Notes under the pieces: generated by a model
Databases searched by the model: none
Seen by the model: the letters and a program-made list of their open reading frames with translations, nothing else
Told to the model about the DNA's origin: nothing
Part shown: piece after piece, positions 17,987 through 25,036 of the stretch
Layout: every line of letters begins with the position of its first letter
Numbering within the stretch: position 1 is the stretch's first letter
Source of the DNA: JAUXJB01 sp965226855
GTDB lineage: Bacteria; Myxococcota_A; UBA9160; SZUA-336
Assembly: GCA_965226855.1 (NCBI GenBank)
Contig: CBDDEE010000017.1
Span: 1-64,000, forward strand
Direction of reading: 5' to 3'
Length of the DNA stretch: 64,000 nt
Program-made: the position numbers and the translations under genes

Positions 17987-18032
17987 CCAGGGAGTCTAAC
18001 CCGAGCGAATGGGGTCCGAGGTTCCGCCGCAG

Positions 18033-18410
18033 CTAGCCGAAAAGCGGGCCGAGGGCCGCGCTGTCGAGATACTCGTCGATGCGCTGGATCTTGCCGGCGG
18101 CCAGCTCGAGCACGATGCACACGGCGATCTCGAACGGGTCCCTGTCGCGCAGCTTGCCGCGCAGCACGTGCTGCTGGCAACAGCCGCCCGGGTAGCAGCG
18201 GCGCCGCACCTGCTCGTAATGCCACACCTCGGCGCGAGAGGTGAGTCCAGTCAAGAGCGCCAGGTTCTCGTCTTTGGACTGCGCTTGCCCGCTCGTGTTG
18301 TGCCATACCTCGATGTCGTCGGCGTAGAGCGCCGCGACCGTCTCGACGTCCCCGGCCTCGATGGCCGCGAACAGGCGATCGGCCAGTCGGTCGACTTCCT
18401 CGGGTGTCAT
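18033..18410 (-). CDS. SnoaL-like (NTF2 superfamily) protein
   Basis: 125 residues, cytoplasmic. Opening helix pair with LADRLFAAIEAGDVETVAALYADDIEVWHN (quoted in parts: LADRLFAAIEAGD, then ALYADDIEVWHN) is diagnostic of SnoaL-like proteins. The strands that follow are VWHYEQVRRRCY and AVCIVLELAAGKIQRIDEYLD, the latter the standard C-terminal strand-helix. A PGGCCQQHV loop contains two adjacent cysteines. Related proteins are polyketide cyclases, ketosteroid isomerases or ligand-binding proteins; no function can be set here. It lies between the SET gene and the decayed ABC exporter and shares the strand of both. Confidence 0.8.
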   Translation of the reverse strand: MTPEEVDRLADRLFAAIEAGDVETVAALYADDIEVWHNTSGQAQSKDENLALLTGLTSRAEVWHYEQVRRRCYPGGCCQQHVLRGKLRDRDPFEIAVCIVLELAAGKIQRIDEYLDSAALGPLFG

Positions 18411-18463
18411 CCGTGCCCTCCTCGGCCCCTAGCCTACACCGTTCTAGCGCCGCTGTTCCTGGG

Positions 18464-18679
18464 CTAGGGCACCGTCGAGGCCGTCGCGATAAATGGCGGC
18501 CACGATCCTTTCGATTCCAGGTCGAGAATTGAGGTGCGGGCCGAGAGCCAGCCCACGAGCTCTCCACTCGGGATGGTGTCGCGGTGGAAGCGCAGCACGA
18601 GCTGCTCGGACGCCCGCTCTTCCACGACGACGCCGTCTGGTAGAGACTCAGGCGCCGGCCCGTCGAACTCCACACGCAT
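18464..18679 (-). pseudogene. C-terminal remnant of an ABC-2 exporter ATPase
   Basis: The 71-codon frame encodes MRVEFDGPAPESLPDGVVV, then SEQLVLRFHRDTI, then GWLSARTSILDLES. This resembles the beta-strand tail that follows the nucleotide-binding domain in ABC-2/daunorubicin-type ATPases, normally ending in a DLEIEEP-like segment. Walker A, signature and Walker B motifs are all missing, and the end has diverged. It sits directly downstream of a frameshifted ABC-2 permease, so it is read as part of one decayed exporter locus rather than a small gene. Confidence 0.5.
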
Positions 18680-18709
18680 GCGTCGGGACTCACCGAAACG
18701 GCGCCTGGG

Positions 18710-19545
18710 TCAGGTACCTGTCGACTCGTAGCGGCGTAGGCCGATGTGGAAGAGGCGGAAGCCGACAGCCAGCATCGCGAGGCACGCGATCGGCGAGAGC
18801 GCGGGCACCCAGGGGCGGCCGGCCGGCCTCGCTGGTGCGGTTCAGGGCGGAAATCGCGGGAAAATAGTTTACGAAGGCTAGCGGGGTGGCATACGTGACG
18901 ACGCGTCGGAACCAGCGCGAGTACGCCGAGACTGGATAGGAGAGTGCCGCACTCCCGCCGTAGGTCAGCATGTTCTGGAGCTCGGAGGTGTGTCCGAGCG
19001 TCCAGAACTCGGACGCGGCCCCGGCCATCACGACCCCGGTAAAGAAGAGCACTCCTCCAGCCACGCCGAAACAGATCCAGGCCACGGCGCGTAGGTCGAG
19101 GTCCAGGTAGGAGGACGAGATGACGAGTACGATCAGGCCTTGCAAGACGCGCCCGATCTTGCGCGCCTCGAACTGAAAGGTGGAGATCCGGAGGACGATA
19201 CTGCGAGGGCGCAGCAGCCAGCGATCCATGCGACCCTCAAGCATATAGCCGGCGAAATTCTCGAAGCCGTAGAAGGCTCCCTCGACGAGTCCCAGGACGT
19301 TGCCACCATTCCGTACAGGAGAGCCAGCTCGGCGAAGGTCCAGCCCTGCAGGGCGCCGAAACGTTCGACCAGGAAGAAGACGGGAGCGAAGTCGCTCACG
19401 ATCACGAGAGAGTCGATGGCCGTGCGGATCAGGAACGAGGTCCGGTGCAGGACGAGCCAGACGGCCTGGTGGGCCAGGCTGAAGACGAGAGCCGCGCCTG
19501 AGAGCTTTCCCGCCGCCAGGGCGACGGGTAGACGAGGGGTCTCCC
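18710..19545 (-). pseudogene. ABC-2 type permease, disrupted by at least two frameshifts and without a start codon
   Basis: Three frames must be joined to read the protein. The upstream part holds SLAHQAVWLVLHRTSFLIR and VSDFAPVFFLVERFGALQGW. A shift near 19296-19312 leads to LGLVEGAFYGFENFAGYML and a long hydrophobic stretch including GRVLQGLIVLVISSSYLDL. A second shift near 18815-18825 leads to CLAMLAVGFRLFHIGLRRYE. Together these match the six-helix ABC2_membrane_6/DUF990 permease of ABC-2 exporters. The first frame opens after a stop codon near 19550 with no ATG, GTG or TTG, so the N-terminus is also lost. The gene is not functional as written, unless the assembly contains errors. Confidence 0.7.
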
Positions 19546-19666
19546 CGCTTCAACCCAGGGCGCATCCTCGTGTGGTTGCTTCGAAGCAAGGGAATTAGAG
19601 CCCCCAAGAGCACCTGGATCGGCTAGCCTGCGAGTAGCCGTCGAAGTTGGTTGAAGGAGCAGGTGC

Positions 19667-20128
19667 ATGGCGCGAGGTCCGGCCGTCGGGGACCAGGCTC
19701 CCGAGTTCGAGCTGCAGTCGACACGTGGTTCGGTCCGCTTGAGCGAGCACCTTGCGAAGGGAGCTGCGCTGCTCGTCTTCTACCCTGGAGATGGCACGCC
19801 CGTGTGTACGAAGCAACTCTGCGACTACCGGGACAACCTCGACGTTTTCTCCGGGCTAGGTGTGCAGGTGCTGGCGGTCAACCCCGCGCCGCTCTCATCG
19901 CACGAGAAGTTTGCGGAGGCCTTCGACCTGCCGTTCCCGCTTCTCTCTGATCCGGAGAGCAAGGTGTGCGATGCGTACGGTGCTTCCGGGCTCTTCGGGA
20001 TGACCAAACGTTCCCTGTTCCTGATTCGAGGCGACGGCAAGGTTCTCTACCGCCAGACCGATTTACCGATCTTCCGTCGTACCGCCGAAGAGCTCGAGAA
20101 GATCATCGCCGAGCGCCTGAACGACTAA
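19667..20128 (+). CDS. bcp: Peroxiredoxin of the Bcp/PrxQ type
   Basis: 153 residues. The thioredoxin-fold peroxiredoxin signature is GDGTPVCTKQLCDYRD (about 46-61): the threonine-x-x-Cys motif gives the peroxidatic cysteine (C52), and a second cysteine five residues later (C57) is the usual resolving residue of alpha-type PrxQ. The C-terminal half has FPLLSDPESKVCDAYGA and SLFLIRGDGKVLYRQTD. The enzyme reduces hydrogen and organic peroxides with thioredoxin as donor, in the cytoplasm. It starts at an ATG with GGAGCAGGTGC upstream, and a PilZ gene follows 66 bp later. Confidence 0.92.
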   Translation: MARGPAVGDQAPEFELQSTRGSVRLSEHLAKGAALLVFYPGDGTPVCTKQLCDYRDNLDVFSGLGVQVLAVNPAPLSSHEKFAEAFDLPFPLLSDPESKVCDAYGASGLFGMTKRSLFLIRGDGKVLYRQTDLPIFRRTAEELEKIIAERLND

Positions 20129-20194
20129 AGTCAGGTCGCTCCGTGGAGCCGGGTGGGGGCTTATAGACTGCGTCCGCTCGGCGAGGGGAGGTCG

Positions 20195-20545
20195 ATGTCG
20201 GATCGAGGCAATGAGCGACGACAAAGCAAGCGCCGCCGACGTCGCCTGGCCGTGAAGTTCTGGCGCGGAGACGTCGAGGGAACGGGGTTTACCGTAGACA
20301 TCTCGAATACCGGTCTCATGGTACAGACGACCGCCGCGGCGGATATCGGCACGCGCTTTCACATCGAGCTCCAGCTCCCCGAAGGAACACTGTTCTTGAC
20401 GGAGGGCATCGTTGTACGCAAAAAAGTGTACCCACGTTATGCCGCGTCAATGTTCAAGCCTACACTGGGCTTCCGGTTCCTCGGTCTGGGAGAGGCGATC
20501 CGTGCCGTACTCGAGCAGGAGTCCGAGGATGATTCGGAAAGGTAG
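20195..20545 (+). CDS. PilZ-domain protein with both c-di-GMP motifs
   Basis: 116 residues from an ATG at 20195 preceded by GAGGGGAGG, which decides the start over an upstream frame opening. An arginine-rich N-terminus (ERRQSKRRRRRLAVKF) supplies RxxxR, and VDISNTGLMV supplies DxSxxG, so c-di-GMP binding is likely. The barrel strands include RFHIELQLPEGTLFLTEGIVV and TLGFRFLGLGEAIRAV, the latter continuing into the usual C-terminal helix. It is a single-domain adaptor. It lies between a peroxiredoxin and a HAD phosphatase, neither of which suggests a partner. Confidence 0.87.
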   Translation: MSDRGNERRQSKRRRRRLAVKFWRGDVEGTGFTVDISNTGLMVQTTAAADIGTRFHIELQLPEGTLFLTEGIVVRKKVYPRYAASMFKPTLGFRFLGLGEAIRAVLEQESEDDSER

Positions 20546-20572
20546 AATCGGACCCCACTCCTTGTGGCGCCC

Positions 20573-21247
20573 ATGCAGCTCCGAGCTCTGATCTTCGATC
20601 TCGACGGCACCCTCCTGGACACTCTTCAGGACATCGGGACGTCATGTAACCGGGTGCTCGCGGCTCGCGGCTTTCCCACGCACGAGATCGAGGCCTACCG
20701 GCTGCTCATCGGAGACGGCGCTCCGGAGTGCGTGAAGCGGGCGTTGCCCGCAGACAGCCGCAGCGAGGCTTTGATTCAGGAGTGTCTCGAAGCCTACTTC
20801 GAGGAGTACGAGCGGGGCTGGAACGTCTCCACCAGACCCTATGACGGGATCCCGACGCTACTGGATGACGTGGCAGAGCGAGGCATCGGCATGGCGGTCC
20901 TTTCGAACAAGGCCCAGTCCGCTACAGAGCGCTGTGTAGATGGCCTGCTGGGGCGCTGGACGTTTGCCTCCGTGATCGGACAGAACGATGCGCGCGGCAG
21001 GAAGCCAGACCCTGCGGGAGCCCTCGAGATCGCCGAGAGCTTGAACGTATCAGCCGGGGAGTGCCTCTTCGTTGGTGATACCGAGGTCGATATGAGAACT
21101 GCCGAAGCCGCGGGGATGTTTCCTCTCGGGGTCCTGTGGGGCTACCGCACGGCGCAAGAGCTGAGAAGCGCAGGTGCCAGGGCGCTGGCTCGCGAGCCCT
21201 CCGAGATCCTGCGGCTGGTTCCGGGAGCGAGAGGATCCGGGATCTGA
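20573..21247 (+). CDS. gph: HAD-superfamily hydrolase, phosphoglycolate phosphatase-like
   Basis: 224 residues (ATG at 20573; a GTG nine bases earlier is possible). HAD motif I is IFDLDGTLLDT with nucleophile Asp and acid/base Asp two residues on; motif II is MAVLSNKAQS; motif III and IV are GRKPDP (Lys) and FVGDTEVDM (Asp pair). A helical cap of subclass I lies between motif I and II. This pattern matches phosphoglycolate phosphatase Gph and its relatives, which dephosphorylate 2-phosphoglycolate or similar small phosphoesters. Pyrophosphatase PpaX and phosphonatase relatives cannot be excluded. Confidence 0.85.
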   Translation: MQLRALIFDLDGTLLDTLQDIGTSCNRVLAARGFPTHEIEAYRLLIGDGAPECVKRALPADSRSEALIQECLEAYFEEYERGWNVSTRPYDGIPTLLDDVAERGIGMAVLSNKAQSATERCVDGLLGRWTFASVIGQNDARGRKPDPAGALEIAESLNVSAGECLFVGDTEVDMRTAEAAGMFPLGVLWGYRTAQELRSAGARALAREPSEILRLVPGARGSGI

Positions 21248-21277
21248 CCCTCCTCGGAAACGGGATAGCCTGAGGAC

Positions 21278-21940
21278 ATGACAGAGCCCGATGTCACGCT
21301 CACGGACTATGGGCTCGCGCTCGAGTGCGCGGTCTTCGCCTGGCTGGTCTGGCGCTCCCGGAGCGGCGAGGGCGGCGTGCGCCCCTGGATGTTTCTGTTC
21401 TTTGCCTCGTTGTCGGCGTCCTCCCTGTTTGGAGGGACCGTCCACGGGTTCTTCCTCGATCCTGCGACCAGCGGTCACGTGGTGCTGTGGCCCCTCACGT
21501 TGCTCGGGATTGGCGTGACTGCCCTCTCGGGCTGGGCGATCGGCGCACACCTCGTGATCCGTCCCGAGGCTGCCCGCTGGATCATCCGGGTAGCGGTACT
21601 GCAGCTCATGCTGTATGGCGCAGTGGTGGTGTTCGTGAGCGCGGCCTTCTGGGTGGCCGTCGCCAACTACCTTCCAGCTGCTTTGTTCCTGCTCGTCGCG
21701 TTCGTCATGGTCGCTTGGCGGGGCGAGCCGGTCGGAGCCGCCGGAGCTACGATCGGGGCCTGGGGACTCGTCCTGTCCCTGGTCGCGGCGGCAATCCAGG
21801 TGCTCCAGATCTCCGTCCATCCCAGCTACTTCAACCACAACTCGCTCTACCACGCAGTGCAGGCAGTTGCGCTCGCCCTCATCCTCGTCGGATGCCGCAA
21901 GCTGCTGCGCAGCTCAGCCGCAGCGAGCGGCATAACGTAG
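21278..21940 (+). CDS. Polytopic membrane protein of unknown function (DUF6962-like)
   Basis: 220 residues with about seven hydrophobic helices: near 10-28, 38-55, 68-88, 98-125, 130-147, 156-175 and 190-208. Conserved-looking polar residues occur in SLFGGTVHGFF (His) and HPSYFNHNSLYHAVQAVAL (three His), near opposite membrane faces. This histidine arrangement recalls small seven-helix membrane families such as DUF6962, but I cannot name a function. Signal peptide absent. The gene starts 30 bp after the HAD gene and is probably co-transcribed. Confidence 0.6.
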   Translation: MTEPDVTLTDYGLALECAVFAWLVWRSRSGEGGVRPWMFLFFASLSASSLFGGTVHGFFLDPATSGHVVLWPLTLLGIGVTALSGWAIGAHLVIRPEAARWIIRVAVLQLMLYGAVVVFVSAAFWVAVANYLPAALFLLVAFVMVAWRGEPVGAAGATIGAWGLVLSLVAAAIQVLQISVHPSYFNHNSLYHAVQAVALALILVGCRKLLRSSAAASGIT

Positions 21941-22010
21941 CGGAGCCACAGGCTTTTTGTTGAGCGTCGGGGACCCCCCGAGCAGGGCTTCGCGATTGCC
22001 ATCTAAGCGA

Positions 22011-22085
22011 ACAATGGGCCACAATGGGCCCACGAGTAGACGCCGCGACTCGGGACCCTGCCCGGTCAGGATCGACCGGGCAGGG
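22011..22085. promoter_or_regulatory. Tandem 10-bp repeat and 12-bp perfect inverted repeat upstream of the CBS gene
   Basis: ACAATGGGCC occurs twice in direct tandem (22011-22020 and 22021-22030). Shortly after, CCCTGCCCGGTC (22056-22067) and its perfect complement GACCGGGCAGGG (22074-22085) flank a 6-base spacer. The inverted repeat ends 16 bases before the ATG of the CBS gene and just before its ribosome site. It could be an operator for a dimeric regulator or a stable leader hairpin that controls translation. There is no U-run after it, so a terminator is unlikely. Confidence 0.55.
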
Positions 22086-22101
22086 AGCGAAGGGATAGGG
22101 A

Positions 22102-22527
22102 ATGCCGCGCGAGAACGACTCCACCCTGGTAATGACCTTGCCAGCAGTCGGGGACTTCATGGATACCCGCGTGCACACGGTGCGAACGGACACCGACATC
22201 CTGGTAGCCGTCGAGTCGTTGCTCAAGAACCACGTGACCGGGGCGCCTGTTTTGGACGAGACGGGGGCGCTCGTCGGGATGCTGACCGAGAAGGACTGTC
22301 TCAAGCTGATCGCGACCGGCCACGGCGCCGATGTCCCGAGCGGCAAGGTCGAGAGCTTCATGGAGACGGAGCTCACCACGATCTCACCCTCTACAGACAT
22401 CTACTTTACGGCGGGCCTGTTCCTCAGGAACACCTTCCGACGCCTGCCCGTCGTGGAGGATGGGAAGCTTGTCGGCGCCGTGACCCGCTTCGACATCCTG
22501 CGCGTCATCCTGGCCAATCTCACCTGA
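22102..22527 (+). CDS. Two-CBS-domain protein
   Basis: 141 residues made of a CBS pair. CBS1 covers about 14-70 (FMDTRVHTVRTDTDILVA, then NHVTGAPVLDETGALVGM, LTEKDCLKLI), CBS2 about 80-141 (FMETELTTISPSTDIYFT, then FRRLPVVEDGKLVGAVTR). Each has the usual beta-alpha-beta-beta-alpha pattern with the GxLVG turn. Standalone CBS pairs bind adenosine nucleotides and act as energy or stress sensors on other proteins. The ribosome site is AAGGGATAGGG. A 12-bp inverted repeat stands right in front of it, suggesting specific control. Confidence 0.9.
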   Translation: MPRENDSTLVMTLPAVGDFMDTRVHTVRTDTDILVAVESLLKNHVTGAPVLDETGALVGMLTEKDCLKLIATGHGADVPSGKVESFMETELTTISPSTDIYFTAGLFLRNTFRRLPVVEDGKLVGAVTRFDILRVILANLT

Positions 22528-22602
22528 AGCGTTGCGCCGGGCGCGGGCAGCTCGGCTCAGGCTGGGCAGATTCTCGGCCGATGCGGTCACGGGAGGTGCG
22601 GC

Positions 22603-22974
22603 ATGTCGAGCGATAAGCCTGTGGCAGCGCGTTACGAGCTGAGTGGCCCCGTCGAGTTCCGCTGCGACGACCAGGTTGGCACCGGAACCGTGTGGAACGT
22701 CTCCGCTTCCGGCGCCCTCGTCGAACGCACCTCCACCGTTGTCGAGAGCGGAACCCCGCTGCGCCTGCGGCTGTCCTATTACCCAGGTTCCTTTGAGATC
22801 GAGCTGCCCTCCGAAGTCGTTCGGACGACGCCGACCGGGTTTGCCGTCCGTTTTACCGACCTGGACGCCTCTTCGCGGCGGCTGCTGGCAAAGGGTTCTG
22901 TTTCGCTGCGAGAGCGGCTTCGGCTCCGATCTGCCCAACTGATCCCGCACGGCTGCACTCTTCCGCTTCTCTAG
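22603..22974 (+). CDS. PilZ-like protein lacking the arginine motif
   Basis: 123 residues. The barrel is recognisable: TGTVWNVSASGALVER contains NxSxxG, and LRLRLSYYPGSFEIELPSEV and GFAVRFTDLDASSRRLL are the later strands and helix. The N-terminal RxxxR needed for c-di-GMP contact is missing (only ARYELSG is present), so this is likely a non-binding or differently binding PilZ. The start has GGGAGGTGCGGC before the ATG. It is 175 bp upstream of the microcin-like operon on the same strand; there is no evidence of co-transcription. Confidence 0.75.
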   Translation: MSSDKPVAARYELSGPVEFRCDDQVGTGTVWNVSASGALVERTSTVVESGTPLRLRLSYYPGSFEIELPSEVVRTTPTGFAVRFTDLDASSRRLLAKGSVSLRERLRLRSAQLIPHGCTLPLL

Positions 22975-23149
22975 ACTCGAGACGCTCTCCCCAGGGCACG
23001 TGAAGCGAACGTCGCCTCGGTCCCGAGGAACCTGGAGTTTCGTCGTACTCGACGCACCCGTGCTGTATCGGGCGTGCCTACCGCTGGTTCCGACGAAGCG
23101 AAGGATCGAGAAAGGCTGACACCTGGAGCCCCGCCGTTCCACTCAGAGA

Positions 23150-23764
23150 GTGGTGTTGGAAACGCTCTTTCGAAAAGAAGCCGCCGCGCGCTCTGGCACA
23201 TCGGTCTGGGGCGGAGTCATCCTGACGCAGCCGCCTGCGCTCTTGCTGCTGACGGTACTTGCCCTGTGCACGTGCGGCGCGCTCGGCGCTCTGCTCGTCT
23301 GGGGCCACTACGCAAGACAGGAGACGGTCAGAGGAGTTCTTTCAGCCGCGCGCGAGCGCGGGCCGGACGCCTCGCTCGTACCGGTGGGTGCCGCCCTGCA
23401 TGGAGAGCTGTACCTCCCGACTCGCGCCATAGGCTCTCTGGCGCCCGGGCAGCAGGTCTGGCTGAACTACGATGCGTTCCCCTCTTCCCGCTTTGGCAGG
23501 TTCCGGGGGCGGGTGCGTGAAATCAGCAGGGCGATCCTGCTTCCCGGGGATCCGCAGCTGCTCGTCGCCATCGAGGAATCCGTACACCGCGCCACGGTGG
23601 AGCTGGCCGAGCATGAGATCGTCGTGTCTGGCAGGCAGGTCCCGTTGCGTGCCGGGATGCGGCTCAGCACGGAGATCACCGTCGAACGACGCTCCCTGCT
23701 CGAATGGCTGCTGGGTCCTCTCATCAACGTCTGCAACAGAGAAACAGGAGGGTTGAATGCGTGA
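23150..23764 (+). CDS. Short membrane-fusion protein (HlyD/CvaA-like) without the hairpin
   Basis: 204 residues from adjacent GTG codons at 23150/23153 (TTG at 23156 also possible). The N-terminus LFRKEAAARSGTSVWGGVIL, a membrane helix (about 30-52) and YARQETVRGVLS match the first 70 residues of CvaA-type membrane-fusion proteins. The sequence then jumps to the family C-terminus: LYLPTRAIGSLAPGQQVWLN, YDAFPSSRFGRFRGRVREIS, and ERRSLLEWLLGPL. The lipoyl and coiled-coil hairpin segments that contact TolC (normally about 150-200 residues between these parts) are absent. It is the first gene of a four-gene operon and overlaps the next by 8 bp. Confidence 0.85.
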   Translation: MVLETLFRKEAAARSGTSVWGGVILTQPPALLLLTVLALCTCGALGALLVWGHYARQETVRGVLSAARERGPDASLVPVGAALHGELYLPTRAIGSLAPGQQVWLNYDAFPSSRFGRFRGRVREISRAILLPGDPQLLVAIEESVHRATVELAEHEIVVSGRQVPLRAGMRLSTEITVERRSLLEWLLGPLINVCNRETGGLNA

Positions 23765-24080
23765 ATTGACGCCAGGCGAGGTCGAGTTCGTCTCCGGAGG
23801 GAACCCACGAGACGTTGCGGTGGGGGCAGGCCAGCTAGCCGGCCTGGGCCTCGGGTACGGGATATGTCTGCCCTGCGGCGGCTTCGCGACCACGATGACA
23901 ATGGGGCTGACCAGCCAGCTCGGGGGCCAGGCAGTCGGCTACATGTACGACAACCCGGGCACGACCTTGACGGTGGCAGTCGGCACTCTGCACGTTGCGG
24001 ACACCGTCTCGAGCTTTGTCGGCATGCTGGGCTTCGGAAGTCCAATCGGGGACGCCGGCAGCCCCGCTGCCTGTTGGTGA
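23757..24080 (+). CDS. Class II microcin-like precursor peptide with double-glycine leader
   Basis: 107 residues. The leader MRELTPGEVEFVSGG ends in Gly-Gly at 14-15 and closely resembles the colicin V leader (MRTLTLNELDSVSGG). The predicted 92-residue mature part is Gly-rich and hydrophobic, with only two or three acidic residues, a CLPC pair (C37, C40) and a third cysteine at 106 in the C-terminal AACW. Two hydrophobic stretches (about 20-64 and 71-94) could insert into membranes. GGAGGG lies directly upstream of the ATG at 23757. The next gene starts within its stop codon. The downstream C39-type transporter should cleave after the double glycine. Toxic activity is inference. Confidence 0.8.
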   Translation: MRELTPGEVEFVSGGNPRDVAVGAGQLAGLGLGYGICLPCGGFATTMTMGLTSQLGGQAVGYMYDNPGTTLTVAVGTLHVADTVSSFVGMLGFGSPIGDAGSPAACW

Positions 24081-25036
24081 GCGCGCACGAGAGCCCTAAG
24101 GTCATGCCTGGTTGGGTCGCCCGCCTGATTGCGCTCCTCGCCTCGCACCTCCCTGGAACCCTCGCTCGAAGCTGCGCCCGGGCGCTTGGCGGTTCCGCCT
24201 ACGCGACGTGTGGGAGCTCGACGCATCGCCGCGTGGCTCGGATCATCGAGCTGGCGCTGGGTGAGTCTCCGCGCGAGGCGCGGAGTATCTCGCTGGAGCA
24301 CTTTCGCCGCGCATGTTCCTTTCATTGTGACTATCGCGACCTCATCTGCGGGAGCCCCGCGCGCGCACTCGAGCTTGCAGAGAGCGTCAACGTCACTGGA
24401 GAGCGCTTCGCACACAGCTATGCCGAGCTCGGCGATCGCGTAGATCGGAGCGGGAGCGCCCCGCTCGTCGTGGCAACGATCCACATGGGCAGCTACCTGC
24501 GCGCCCTGGCGAAGCTGGTCCGGATCTCGCCACCCGGACGGCGGATCCGAGTTATCGCGCTGCGAGAGTGGACCCGCGGAGAAGAGCTCGCCTACCGACG
24601 GCTCGCGCTAGCCGGCATCGAGGTGCAGGCGATCCCCTTCTCGGATCGGCCCGGCCTCAAGGCCTGGCTGGAGCTGCGCGCGGGCAACACGCTCGTTGTT
24701 CTGTTCGATACGCCGCTCGAGTTCGGGACCCAGCGCTCGGTAGTGGTGCCGCTGTTTGGTCGAAGCGCACGACTTCCCGCGGGTGCAGCGTTGCTCGCGC
24801 TACTGGCCGGAGCCGTCATTCTGCCCGCGGTCAGCTACGCGGACGAGGCCGGGCGAGAGGTCCTGCAGTTCGAGAGGCCCATGCCGGCCCGAGTCCTCGA
24901 AGGCGAGGACCTGGCCCTCGCGAGCGCGCGCATCATGCAGGAGCTCGCAGCCCGAGCGGAGTGCTGGATCCGTGCGCGGCCAGGAGAGTGGCTGCTCTGG
25001 CAGCGCCTGCCGGAGTTCTGGAGAGCCGCCGAGTGA
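24077..25036 (+). CDS. LpxL/HtrB-like acyltransferase-fold protein with altered HX4D/E site
   Basis: 319 residues from a GTG at 24077 that overlaps the precursor stop as GTGA (ATG at 24104 is an alternative). The fold is recognisable by LEHFRRACSFHCDYRDL, ATIHMGSYLRALAKL (where LpxL enzymes have the catalytic HxxxxE/D), GNTLVVLFDTPLEFGTQRSV and VPLFGRSARLPAGAALLAL. Here the residue five after the His is Leu (HMGSYL), so the usual catalytic acid is missing. LpxL proteins add fatty acids to lipid A; encoded inside a peptide-export operon, this one may instead modify or bind the peptide, or give immunity. These roles are hypotheses. Confidence 0.75.
   Translation: MSAHESPKVMPGWVARLIALLASHLPGTLARSCARALGGSAYATCGSSTHRRVARIIELALGESPREARSISLEHFRRACSFHCDYRDLICGSPARALELAESVNVTGERFAHSYAELGDRVDRSGSAPLVVATIHMGSYLRALAKLVRISPPGRRIRVIALREWTRGEELAYRRLALAGIEVQAIPFSDRPGLKAWLELRAGNTLVVLFDTPLEFGTQRSVVVPLFGRSARLPAGAALLALLAGAVILPAVSYADEAGREVLQFERPMPARVLEGEDLALASARIMQELAARAECWIRARPGEWLLWQRLPEFWRAAE

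Noticed and set aside
23864..24076. Upstream start for the LpxL-like protein inside the microcin precursor
   Set aside because: It is in a different frame of the precursor gene, and the coupled GTG at 24077 fits the domain start.
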